A stretch of DNA of 64,000 nucleotides from positions 429,341-493,340 of the forward strand of contig NW_027192209.1 of NCBI RefSeq assembly GCF_041956535.1. Direction: 5' to 3'. Source of the DNA: Calcarisporiella thermophila CBS 279.70 (Eukaryota; Calcarisporiellomycota). Positions 21,836 through 33,475 of the stretch are shown here, in pieces (the first letter of the stretch is position 1; each line of letters starts with the position of its first letter). The notes below the pieces were generated by a model. It saw only the letters and a program-made list of their open reading frames with translations. It ran no database searches and had not been told where the DNA came from. The translations under genes were made by a program, and so were the position numbers.

Positions 21836-23803
21836 CTAGGGTGCATAGGGTGACCGCATTGTCATCTCCATGTTTTTCGGCCGCTGGACCACGAAACGTG
21901 TCTGGTCCTCGTTCGAAAGCTCCTCCAAGGTCCGGCCCTTTGTCTCAGTGATCAGGAAGGTGCACAGGAACCCTAACAACATGATTCCGGCAAAGATCAG
22001 CAGCAGCTTGTCGAGGAACTTGCCCTCCCCACCGATATCTTTCATCTCGCCGAAGCCCACTTGTGCAATAATCGCCCCAAGCTTGCCGAAGGCGGCGGAG
22101 ATACCGTGGCACGTGGAGCGATACCGGGTGGGGAAAAGCTCGCCGGGGACCACGAACGTCGTCGTGTTTGGGCCGAAGTTGGTGAAGAATTGGGAAAGAG
22201 TGAAGAGCACCACAAACCCGGCCACACTTGACGTTCTGAGGGGAATAGAAGGAAGGAAAAAAAAAAAACAAAAAGACGGGGGGGGGGGTATTAGCCATAT
22301 TCAGAGAGGTGGGAATCCGCCGTGTTTACACTCACTTTAGCTGGTAGAACGTAGCGCCCATCACCACGTAGATAATGGTGAGCATGGCAAATCCCATCAG
22401 CTGGATATTCCTACGCCCCAAGCGTTCGATGGTGAAGACGCACACCCAGTATCCGGGGACGGTGCCCAGCAGGTTGATGATGATGTTGCCGACCGAGGCA
22501 GAGAAGAGATTCGCATACGCCTATGAGAGGAGGCAACCACACGGAGCATGAGCCTGCCGCTCGGGCCAGAGTTCGCGCGGGGAATCGACTTACCTCGTTC
22601 GAGTGAGTTCCGGCGCGGAAACCTATGCTGTCCAGGATGAATCCGTTGTTGAGACCTATGCCATAGAATGCAATGTCTAGCAGGAACCAGGTCGAGGCGC
22701 ACCCAAACAAGAGCTTGAAGTTCTCCATCCGCGAGAAGTACTTGATGAAGTCGCGTAGCGATGCACGCGGCAGCTCAGAGTGCTCCACGAGATCTTGGTC
22801 CTCGTAGTCACCGGCAGCGGCCCCCTTGTGTAAGAAGGCAGCGGCATCCTTTGCGCCCTTGCTGATTTTTTGCTCCACATCCATGGTGTATCGTGGAGTT
22901 TCGGGAATCGTCAGACGGTAGTAGAGGGCAACCACGGCGGGGATCTACTCATCAATCAGTTAGCCAACCGCTGGGTTGCCGCGGGCCACAGTCATCCTTA
23001 CCGCGCCAACTCCGATCACAATGCGCCAACACTGGTCCAGGACGCCGACGTCTCTTCGGATCGCGTCACGGTACCCGAGCAGAACTAGGACGCTCACTAT
23101 GCTGGCCGACAGGATGCCGAGGCCCTGCATAGCAAACACGGCGGCAATCATGGCACCTCTGCGCTGGGTGGTGGCGAATTCGCTGGTGATCACGGCCGAC
23201 AGCGGATAGTCCCCTCCGATTCCGATGCCAAGGACCACGCGCCAGAAGCTGATGATCACCCACAGCGGGATGGTGCTGGAACTTCCGGCGACGGCCTGGC
23301 CGATGGTTGCGATCAGAATGATCGTGAGCTCGATTCCGTACATGCGCTTCCGCCCGAACTTGTCCGCCAGCCAGCCGAAGAGAAACTGGCCGATCATGGT
23401 GCCGATGCTGGCGGATATTTTGATGGTGGTGTCGATGTTCGAGGGCGTGCGGTTGCCGTTCTCCTGGAAGTACACCCACCCGAACATGAGGCTGACCAGG
23501 TTGATTGCGAAGAGGTCGTAGGAGTCTGTGAAGAACCCAATGCCAGACACGATGCAAGCTCTGACGTGGAACCTACGAAGAGAGCACTAGGGGTTAGTCA
23601 CGGGCCGCAGCCTGCACGGCAGAAGAGGGCAGTAGTGCGGAGGAAGCGGCGTACCAGCTGAACCGAGCGCTGTCTATTTCCGAGAGCGCGGCCCGTCTTC
23701 GCTCGTCCAGGTCCAGATAGGATGTATCCGCAATGGCATAGTCCATCGCGGGCCTTGGGTATTCGTGGAGTTCGTGGGTATATTGGATGGGAGGCTGGTA
23801 CAT
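21836..23803 (-). CDS. PHO84: MFS inorganic phosphate transporter (PHO84/PHT1 type)
   Basis: Five exons (23803..23655, 23572..23002, 22944..22594, 22520..22336, 22235..21836) encode 551 residues with about twelve membrane segments. Diagnostic motifs are Gly-Ile-Gly-Phe-Phe-Thr-Asp-Ser-Tyr-Asp-Leu-Phe in helix 1, Gly-Trp-Leu-Ala-Asp-Lys-Phe-Gly-Arg-Lys in loop 2-3, the PHT1 signature Gly-Gly-Asp-Tyr-Pro-Leu-Ser-Ala-Val-Ile-Thr-Ser-Glu in helix 4, and Pro-Glu-Thr-Pro-Arg-Tyr-Thr before the central loop. It is a proton-coupled phosphate symporter of the plasma membrane. The gene is clearly more GC-rich than most of the window. Intron 4 holds homopolymer G/C and T tracts near 22255..22290. Confidence 0.93.
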
Positions 23804-24248
23804 AGTTGGGGAAGACGCGGGGCGGAGGGGAAGAGGGGGAGGAGGGGGAAGAGCAGCAGCAGCAGCAGCAGCAGCAGGGAGAGGGCTGATAAATAAGAGG
23901 CAGGGCCGGGGAGCTAGGGGAAGAGCAGGAAAGAACGGAGCAGGGGAGGGGGGGAGCGGGAAAGAAGGCTGGGAGAGGAGCCAAAAGCAAGAGGGGCGCT
24001 GCGCTGGAAGCGTGTTTTTATGATCTTTCCTTCTATTCTCGAAGCTCATGCACACAACTAGGTAACCGTTAGGGCATCCAATCCTTTATTTACAGGGAGC
24101 GCACGTTGGCTCCTTTCGCGTGTAACATTTTGCAAAAGTGTGTAAGTTTGGGGATTCAAACCCCGCAATGCAAGATTGCGCACGCAGGGGGATCTGATTT
24201 CTCGGGTGGAGGGCACGGCTTCCCAGCTGCCGCAGCCCGCTTCCCCCC
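23804..24248. other. intergenic with purine-rich tract and AGC repeat
   Basis: 5' flank of the phosphate transporter and 3' flank of SPB4. It is G/A-rich on the plus strand with an AGC triplet run at 23852..23877. Long open frames across it are compositional artefacts. Confidence 0.6.
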
Positions 24249-26868
24249 TTACAAGTCTCCCAGGCCGTCCGAGCTCTCGTGCCCGCTTTCTGCCTCGCCC
24301 ACCGCCCGCTCAAACTCGTCCCAGCCGATCTTGCCCTTGCGCGCCTTCTTCGCCAGCCGCTCCTCCCGCTGCAGCTCGTCCCAGTCGTCGCCGTCGCTGT
24401 CCTCTGGTTCGCCCTTCTCAGCCTCCGCCTTGCGCTTCAGGCCCTCCGCGTACTCTCGCTTCCGCTCCTTCTTGATGCGCCGTTCCACGCGACGCTCCTT
24501 GCGCTCGGCCTGCTTGGACCACGCCTTATTGGCCCCCTCGCGCTTTTTAACGTTGCGGATCGCGCCACCCTCCCTATTCACAGAAGAAAGCTTGTCAAAA
24601 CAGAGAGCAAACACGTGAGCCCAGTGTCCAGCATACGCACTTTTGCCCACGCATCTCCTCCATCTTTTTGAGGCGCTGCTTTTCACGCGCCTTATCGCTA
24701 TATCGGTAGCTATCCCACTGGATCCAAACAGAGAGAGTCCATGTTAGCAGGCGGCCACGGGGGCATGGATTCGGAATGACTCACATCAACCGCGGCTTCA
24801 TCGAACTGAACCTTGAGGTTCTTGAGCTCTGGCATTTTTGGCAGCTATTTGTCCAACGGGTCAGCTATCCCCGGCGGGATCGGGCGTGAATTTGGCACTA
24901 TTTACCTTGAGTAGGCCCAGGCCTTTGGCGACTCCCGCAAAATCCAAGTCCTTCAAGCGGAATATGTAATTGGCATCGTGCTTCGAATAGCTTCGGATAT
25001 AAGACACGTACGCCTTCGTTCCCTACACACATCCCCGGAGTTAGTTCAAACAGTTCGGAAACCAGTCCTCGCATTCCCCACCCCCTCCCAGAGAACTCAC
25101 TTTGTCATGGAGATCGCGATCCGTCAAGACTATCTTGCGAATCTGCTCTAGCAGCTGCTCATTCGCCTCATCCTTCTCGGGCTCCAGTTTGTCCTCCTCT
25201 CCACCCCCTTCACCTTCAAAAGCTTCTCCATCATTTCTCAAATAATCCACTCTTCTCATCGGAATCTTCCTCAACCTCAATAAATCCACATAAGCTTCCT
25301 CTCGCCCACTATTTAACAGCACTAGAGCCTTCCCCTCTCTCCCTGCTCGTGCGGTTCTCCCGCACCGATGAGCAAAGGATTTTGGATCCTGGGGAGGATC
25401 AAATTGAATCACATAATCCACATCTGGTATGTCCAGGCCACGCGACGCAACATCCGTGCATACAAGTATAGCAGGATGAGATGGCGGTAATGCAGTAAAG
25501 GCATTATAGGTAGCAGTACGCCGCTTGGCATCCATTTGCCCGTGCAGGGAATGTATTGAGAATTCTTTCAGTTGGGGGAGTTTAGAGAAGATCTAGAGAG
25601 AGAGAGAGAGAAATACGACTAGGTTAAGGGGCCGAACCTCCTTGGTGGAAATATAGTAAAACCATATTGAACCTTGAAACAGTAGTCCACACTCGCACAA
25701 GTAGAAAAGTACACGATAAACTTGTAGTTCTTATTCCTCTCCGACTGCAGTATCCTTATCAACTGTGAAATTTTACGGTCGGGTTTGCACACTAGGTATC
25801 CTATTTGCAGCCTATGGATAAAAGACCGTCAAGACCAGTCCCACGAATAAAGAAACACCACGGTATTTACGTCGCCGGTGTTCGTTGCTCTAGGCCCTTG
25901 CTATTGGTGCTTTCGACTTTGACCACGACTCGAACTGGGTTTCGCAGCCCAGCGCGCACCAGCTCCGAGAGAGCATCTGTCATGGTGGCAGAGAAAAGCC
26001 CGGTGCGTCGCTGTTTGGGCAGATGCGCGATGATGTTGGTCAATGATGTTTGGAAGCCCATATCCAGGAGGCTAAACATAGGGTTAATTCGTCTCGAGAT
26101 GAATGGTATAGTACTTGGGCGCCCTTACCGGTCGGCTTCGTCTAAAACCAACATTTCCAACTCCTTTGTACTCATCAGCCCCTTGGACAGCTTGAGTGTA
26201 AATAGCTCTTCTAATCTCCCCGGAGTGCCGATAATGATATCCGGTCCCTTCTCCTTAAGCACGGCGACATCTTCTTGTACTGAAGTCACCCCTCCGATAA
26301 ATAGGGTATGTTCCAACGGGGTGGGGAGATTCTTAATAAAAATAGAGAAGACATCGTAGATCTGCTTGGAAAGCTCTCTATGGAGGAGAAGAGCAGAGTG
26401 CTCGATATAAGCTACATGGAAAATTAGAGGCCAAATGAGACTATTCTATACCGAGTCGGGGATATGATCACAGCTCCAATCTCATTCTTCCGCAACGGCT
26501 CCTCTCTTCTCAATAGCTTTTCCAGAATGGGAATAACGAAGGCCAGAGTTTTGCCAGAGCCAGTCACAGCCTAAAGAAAAGTTGGCATCAATTCCGCATA
26601 CGGACTCTATGGGATGTAATGAAGAGACTGCAACCAACCTCTACAACTACGTCCTTATTTTGCATAAATAGGGGGATGGTCCCTGCTTGCACAGGCGTCA
26701 TTTGAGAGAAACCCAACAGTCCAAGAGTCTCCAAACTGCAAAGGCGAGGCGAAATGTCAAAAAAAGACTGAAGGTTATGATCGAATAATTAAGAAAAACT
26801 TACATGCAATCACTGAGCTTTGGCTGTAAGGTGCTCCAGGCACCCGCATGGGATGGGGCGGCGGCCAT
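24249..26868 (-). CDS. SPB4: DEAD-box rRNA helicase Spb4 / DDX55
   Basis: Eleven exons run from 26868 to 24249 and encode 646 residues. DEAD-box motifs in order: Q motif (Phe-x-x-Met-Thr-Pro-Val-Gln), Walker A Ala-Val-Thr-Gly-Ser-Gly-Lys-Thr, Ser-Pro-Thr-Arg-Glu-Leu (split by the intron 26451..26378), Thr-Pro-Gly-Arg-Leu, Asp-Glu-Ala-Asp-Arg, Phe-Ser-Ala-Thr-Met, [10 protein letters not shown], and [11 protein letters not shown]. The C-terminal extension has the [12 protein letters not shown] segment shared by Spb4/DDX55, then a Lys/Glu-rich coiled region and an acidic end. Spb4 acts in 60S subunit maturation in the nucleolus. The 3' exons are markedly GC-richer than the 5' ones. Confidence 0.95.
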
Positions 26869-27013
26869 GACTCTGAATTAGATACTTTCATACAAGCTCC
26901 CTCCAACGTTCAAATAACAAGAGAAAACAAACCGTCACAGGTGGCTTATATTCCTTGAATCTATCTCCTCCTTTTGCAGTAATATTTTTCTTCGATCCTC
27001 TTCGTTCTAGATC

Positions 27014-28027
27014 ATGGCACACATCGAGAGAAATCAAGAGGCCACGGTATATATAGGCAACTTAGACGAGCGTGCAACCGTGGAACTTGTTTGGGAATTG
27101 ATGGTCCAGGCTGGCCCAGTTGGTATGCATTGTTTTGGTTTCCCGATACTTCGATTATTATCTAACCATGCATGGTTTCCTTGGTACTAGTCAGCGTGCA
27201 CATGCCGAAAGATCGAATCACACAAACACACCAGGGCTATGGATTTTGCGAGTTTGCAACCGAAGAGGATGCGGAGTATGCAGCCAAAATCATGGACAGG
27301 GTGAAGCTCTTTGGGAAACCTCTCCGCGTGAACAAGGTAATCTTTGCAGTGGAATGGCTATGAGTAGAAGCAGTTTAACTATAGCGCCCGCATTTTTCCT
27401 CTGCTAGGCCACGGCCGACAAGAAACAGCAATTGGACATCGGTGCCACCCTCTTCATTGGCAATCTGGACCCTGATCTGGACGAATCGACTCTTTACTCC
27501 ACCTTTTCAGCTTTCGGCCCCATTTTGCAGACACCCAAGATTGCGCGTGATCCAGACACTGGCAACTCAAAGGGATATGCTTTCGTGAGCTTCGAGAGTT
27601 TCGAAGCCTCCGACGCGGCCATTGACGCCATGAATGGCCAATTTCTTGCCAACAAGCCCATTTCAGTTTCTTACGCCTTTAAGAAGGACGGAAAAGGGGA
27701 ACGGCATGGAAGTGCTGCAGGTATGCAGAGAGAACTTTTCTTTCTTTTTTTTTTCCATTGCTTCGATACGCCTTTCTCTTATGCCTAATACTCGTGATAT
27801 TTTTCTGTAATCTAGAGCGCCTATTAGCCGCACAAGCTAAAATCAATCAAGTCTCACGGCCGCCACCACCCCCTCCCCCACAACCTCCTATGATGCCAGG
27901 GATGCCAGCCATGCCGGCCATGCCAGGAATGCCGGCTTATAATGCATATCCTCCGATGGCACCCCAAGGGCCGCATGGAGCGAATTTCCAGCCGCCAATT
28001 CCCCCTCCCTCTGGACCCTACATGTAA
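27014..28027 (+). CDS. SF3B4: splicing factor 3B subunit 4 (SF3B4/Hsh49)
   Basis: Four exons (27014..27122, 27191..27336, 27408..27720, 27816..28027) encode 259 residues. Two RRMs are clear: the first with Thr-Val-Tyr-Ile-Gly-Asn-Leu-Asp and Gly-Tyr-Gly-Phe-Cys-Glu-Phe, the second with Thr-Leu-Phe-Ile-Gly-Asn-Leu-Asp and Lys-Gly-Tyr-Ala-Phe-Val-Ser-Phe. A Pro/Met/Gly-rich tail follows, as in animal SF3B4 but shorter. The protein belongs to the U2 snRNP SF3b complex that contacts pre-mRNA near the branch site, which suits this intron-rich genome. Confidence 0.95.
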
Positions 28028-28249
28028 AATTTGAGTATCTTTTGTTTCCATTGAACTATAGTGATATTGTGAAATCTTCATATAATTCTTTGTTACTTTA
28101 TATATCTGCATGAAGGAGAATAAAAAATAGAGATTTCGATTTAATAAAGGCCGCCTCTAAATTACACCCGGGTCATGGAAATGATGATATGCCGCGCTCG
28201 CCACCCTTTTGTGGTTGATATGAAGAGGGACCGTTCCGAGCCCTCGGTA

Positions 28250-28942
<693 letters not shown>

Positions 28943-29977
28943 CGCTCTTACCTAACCTTCTTTTCTTCTGTACAAAGTAAGCACTCTGGAAGAGAAGCGA
29001 AGCGAGACAAAATAGAAAAAAGAACAAGACAAAGCCACAATCGGCTGTCACAAGTGCTTAACCTCCCGAAGCGTAAATTTTCCAGCAGAAACCCCGTTAC
29101 AGGAGAAATGCAAGCAACCTGTTAGGGGCCACTTGGCTCAATCGCCATTAACTAACGTTTGTTTTGGTGCAAGACGGCACTGGAACTTAAAGGGCCTAGT
29201 GCAGCCATTTAAAAGAGATATGACGACCGGCTCAAGTGTATGATGACAGCGCTACCTAATGACCGCGTGCTTTGGAAAAAAGCTGGGCAGCAATGGTTCT
29301 AGCTTCCGTTGATATTCCACGATATTGGAGGGAGGCTTAAGTCAAAGCTTGTCAATCTCCATATGGCCACGTTGCATGTAGGGACGAAGTGCTCGTTCTA
29401 GGACTCGTTACTTTGAGGCAATGGCCAATAGGGTGCAGATCAACTAATAAAGTTAATAAAAAGCACGCATGCCTCCTGCTCTCCGGCTATCTTGGCTCAG
29501 ATGTCGACCAAGCCCGACTTTCTCACATATCCAGCTTCATTTATTATCGTACCATGCGCACTGGTTATTGTCACCAGAATCCTTGCGCCCTCGCATTTGG
29601 CCAGGCAAAGAGAGAGTCGCCCCGTTCAACCCATTTGAGCAACGCATATCCGATTCTCTAGGAAGAAGTTCGAGCGCAGCTTGTTCTCTGTTAATCTATT
29701 TGAAGTTCTCCGGAGGATGGCCCTAATGGTGCAATATCAGGGTTGATTGGTCATAGGCAGGACGCTCCGCTATACAGAGTCAATTTTTGGAAGCTCCAAT
29801 CTTGGGCGTCACGGTGCAGGGGAGTATCGTGATATCATCTTTTTTCGGAGACTTTTGGATTTTGCCACTTGAGAGACAAACTATAAAAACCCCTTGTTAA
29901 GCGCTTACTTCTCGACACTACAAACTTTCAGCTTCTATTAAACACAACCAAACTATTTCAACACAATCCATATCACA
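28943..29977. other. intergenic about 1 kb, no gene seen
   Basis: Divergent promoter region of ARF1 and RTC3. Short ORFs near 29389..29726 overlap one another in different frames and match nothing I recognise. Confidence 0.5.
29882..29889 (+). promoter_or_regulatory. TATA box of RTC3-like gene
   Basis: TATAAAAA about 90 bp upstream of the start at 29978, followed at once by CCCCTT, which resembles the stress element CCCCT. The yeast homologue is a stress-induced gene, so this fits but is not proof. Confidence 0.45.
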
Positions 29978-30430
29978 ATGTCCAATTCAAACCAAGCAAT
30001 CCGCGTCATCTACAAGGATCAAGACTCGGGCCGCGAGTTCTTTGTCTTTGCAAACCCTGGTATGGTAAGTTTCGCGTTTTCTGTCTAATCCGTCGCGTCC
30101 CCAACATTGAACAATGGATTTCCATTGGTGACTTAACAGGTTGAAAAATATCGGAGAGACAAGTCAATTCCTCTCGTCGAAGTTCTCCAATCTGATCAGG
30201 TTTTCGATGTCGATCAAGGCGGAAACACTGGACAGGTATCGACCCCATCCAATGGCACCCTAGAAAATGTGTTCCAAACAAACAATCGCTGGGATATCGC
30301 CCGGAGAATCGTCGAAGAAGGCGAGGTCAAGGGGCAACACTGGTCTGCACAAGGCGGCGTAATTGCTAAGGAGCAGAAGGGTGCTTTTGGCAAGGGCGGC
30401 CTAAAGCAAGGAGACCCTCGGTTGGACTAG
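29978..30430 (+). CDS. RTC3: SBDS N-domain protein, Rtc3-like
   Basis: Two exons (29978..30064 and 30140..30430, 75-bp intron) encode 125 residues. The order of elements matches the small SBDS N-terminal-domain proteins such as yeast Rtc3/Hgh1-type: an N-terminal Val-Ile-Tyr-Lys strand, Phe-Phe-Val-Phe-Ala-Asn-Pro-Gly, Val-Glu-Lys-Tyr-Arg-Arg-Asp-Lys-Ser-Ile-Pro-Leu, Val-Phe-Asp-Val, then a Gly/Thr/Ser loop and a helix Asn-Val-Phe-Gln-Thr-Asn-Asn. It ends in a Gly/Lys-rich tail. Yeast Rtc3 is linked to RNA metabolism and stress; the molecular role is not known. Confidence 0.8.
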
Positions 30431-31374
30431 AGGGACTTGTGTACCATATTTTCTTTGTATATTTCATTTGTCTTGCTTAAATTGGAAATAGGCTCTTCTT
30501 TTCTCAGATTCTCGTTGTTATATGATTTTTAACTCTTTGGAACACATTTGCTTCGAATAAGACTGAGCTCTCGGAAGTTGATTTCTTGTGTGAGAGTTTG
30601 ACCATCTCTAGTATCACTATGACCACGCTATGAGTGAGGAATCCACTGTAGTTATATCTCATAGGAAATATCTTTAGCTTGAGTAGGCGAATAATTAGGA
30701 GTGAGCCCAAAGCAAAAGATTACAAAAGCAGCAAGGAATCCATACATGGGATAGAACAATATTGTGCATTGAAGATTGCACATGAACGATTATGCACATG
30801 TTAATTGTACCAAATAGATGCATTCACGTATGATGGAGTGGCTGCACTGAGAACTTAGCGACCACATAATCTTGAGTAGCTTGGTGGAAAGAGAAGGCTA
30901 AACTGGAAAAGCTTTGCCCGTCAAAGATGTATTTAGCAAATGGGTAATTTTCGCTATATTTGCGTCGAATAAGCACCCCATATAGATGTTGTTGTCGATT
31001 CTGGCACTCTCTATTTAGACAGCTTAGGCCAAAACGCGAAAAGTAAGGTGAAACTGAAGAGTGAGAGACTTTCGTGGAATAATAAAATATAATTTACAAT
31101 AAATTCCAATCAATAATATGACTTTCCCGGTTAGGATTTTATTTAATAATTAGGGAATGTTCACAAAAACAACCAAAAATAGCACTCCTTGTTCCCCCTC
31201 CCTCCATCTCTGATTTCCGCCCTTCTCATCTCTTCTCACAGCAGAGCTGTTTCCGACCATTTCGCGTCACTTTTCCCCTTACACAACATTCTTCTTGATT
31301 TTCCCTCCTTCTCCTATATTTTCAGTACACTCATCCATCTTCGGAGGTGCATCATTTTTTTATAAGAAAATAAT
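30431..31374. other. intergenic, no gene seen
   Basis: AT-rich 944 bp between RTC3-like and KCH1 genes. A C/T-rich tract (about 31195..31325) precedes KCH1, typical of a fungal core promoter. Confidence 0.5.
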
Positions 31375-33067
31375 ATGTGCTGTGGAGGAGGCTCTAAATG
31401 GAAGCGAGAGGAAATCCAGGACCACAAATTCGATTATGTAGACATTGACGAGTTTCACGAGCCCCATTGCGGCAAGAAGGTCAAATACATGTTCGTTTTC
31501 CTAGTTATCATTAAATGTATTCTCGTATATTGTGCCGACCTGTGGACAGCAGGTGAGTTTTTGATTTTGAGTTGCCCCCATCGCCCATCTTTATTCACGA
31601 GAGCCCATTTTACATAGTCACTCTCCTCGTGTATAATAAGTTTTCTGTTAACCCAAGTATTCCTTTTGAAATCTCCAAATGGATTTACGTGGGGTGCATC
31701 ATCCTTTCATTTTTATTGTTGTTGCTGGATATACGGAAAGCAAAGGCGATTATTGAATCGCGCGATATCGCCTATGCATTCACCTCCATCATCGCATACC
31801 GCTACTACGCTCTTCGAAGCTACCCCCATTACTGCTTTTTCACACAAATCAACAATCAGAGGAAGAGGGTGGATGAGATTGCGTTTTACGTGTTTTTCAC
31901 GTTAAAAGGTGAGTTGACCAAAAGTTCAGGCAGCTTTGCATTGGAGATATTCATGTTGCTGGAGTATAGGTTGGAAGAGATTGATGCTAGCTGAGGGACC
32001 CCGTCAAATCATCTCTGCGGTCACCCTGTGGTCCATTATCAAGGCCAATATCTATCAAAGGAAGCATTCGCTATTGAGCTGGGACACCCTTGGCGAAAGC
32101 ATGGTGCAGCGGCTATCTGTTGCCACCATGGCCTTCACGCTCATTGTATGGCTAGTCTCCATGGTATCCGTTTTGCTTGCCTTCTTCCTCTACATCCCCC
32201 TGCTCTTCCATATCCGTGGTAACCTCAAGGAATACTGTTGTCATAAGATCGACAAAAGGTTGGCATCTTTTAAACTGGCTTTGTGGTGCATCTTTTTGAC
32301 GCTTTTTTTTTTTCCTCCATAGAATTGCAGAACTTCTTCGAAAGAAGAGTCGTAAGAGAATAGAGAGAGAACAGCGCATGCGCGAAGCGGAAATGAGTGG
32401 GAGTCAAAATGGCGATAAAAAGGGGGGGATATATGTGTTGGAAAAGCAGCCGACGTTACCCAATATAGACCTCTATGACGAGGAGCTCCAACGCCCCTTG
32501 TCTGCCGCATATACTCTAGGTCCAGGAAACGAGTATAACTGCGGGCGGATAACACCGGCATTAAGCGACTTCAATGGACACGCTGGGTATCCGCATCCTC
32601 ACTATGCTCGGCCCAATCGGCGCGGCAGCAACTCTACGGTCTTGTCTGGCACTACTGCATACACCAACGTCTCGTCACGATCTCTGCGACAGCCACAACA
32701 GCCGTATATGCATCCGTACCCATCGAAGACCTCACTGCATTCCTACAACGTGAAGCAGCCGCAAACCCCCACGGAGGCGGAGGATGCGAACCCTATGGAT
32801 TTATATGGTGGGATTGAGTGTGGGCCGGACGTGGACACGGCCGGCGACGGGGGCTCGATGAGATCGGCGGAAAGGGGGAGGTCAACCAGCTGCACAAGCG
32901 ACGGATCTACAACCCATTTCATAGCATCTCAGCCATCCGCAACCTATCCACAAAACCTACAGCATCAGCCGCACCCACCGTACCCATCCCACTATACCAG
33001 GCCGCCCCCTGCTCCACCTGCGCAGCTTCGCGCGAACTATTATCCTCCGAATCCGGGATATTATTAA
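31375..33067 (+). CDS. KCH1: Kch1/Prm6-type potassium transporter
   Basis: Four exons (31375..31552, 31618..31908, 31970..32258, 32323..33067) encode 500 residues. The N-terminus Met-Cys-Cys-Gly-Gly-Gly, then Lys-Trp-Lys-Arg-Glu-Glu and Asp-His-Lys-Phe-Asp-Tyr-Val-Asp, is the family's hallmark, as are Ile-Lys-Cys-Ile-Leu-Val-Tyr-x-Ala-Asp-Leu-Trp-Thr-Ala, Pro-Phe-Glu-Ile-Ser-Lys-Trp-Ile, Ala-Tyr-Arg-Tyr-Tyr and Asp-Gly/Glu-Gly-Pro-Arg-Gln. Three to four hydrophobic segments lie in the first 300 residues. The C-terminal 230 residues are a Pro/Ser/Tyr-rich cytosolic tail. Kch1 supports low-affinity K+ influx at the plasma membrane in yeast, linked to Ca2+ signalling during pheromone response. 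Confidence 0.88.
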
Positions 33068-33475
33068 AAAATTGTGCGATAATTTTTGTATACCTTTTAC
33101 ACCACGACTTTGTTTCTTTTTAACTATTTTTGAATTTACGGAATAAAACCAGCAAAAGTTCCTGAATAATAACATTTAGACCCGAGATCTCAACACCTAC
33201 GAGAGTCCCATCCTTCTTTGGGATAATTGCGATGCGTATTCGCAGCTTTTATTAGGGATCGGTCAACTGGTTTTAAATCATTTGCAATTTATTCTCCGCT
33301 CACGCTAATACGAAAGTCCCCATTAGATATCCCTCTTTCTAAGGAAATTTTCTAGTTATATATTGATATATCATAATATCTCCACCTTCCTTTTCTCCCT
33401 TTTTCCCCCTCCCTTCTAAATTCTCCACTTTCATTTGATATCCCACTGCCCTTTGGAAAGAGGAAAGAAAGGAGG
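33068..33475. other. intergenic, no gene seen
   Basis: 408 bp with a T/C-rich stretch at 33379..33430 just upstream of the metallopeptidase start. Confidence 0.5.

Noticed and set aside
22945-23557. Long open frames on both strands across the phosphate transporter
   Set aside because: High-GC coding DNA leaves shadow frames open; only the minus-strand frame with MFS motifs is real.
23594-24055. Pro/Ala/Cys-rich ORFs over the AGC repeat
   Set aside because: They come from a purine-rich simple-sequence tract and have no domain or start context.
24140-24175. T-arm-like hairpin with loop attcaaa
   Set aside because: No matching acceptor stem, D-arm or anticodon arm upstream, and the loop lacks the invariant first T.
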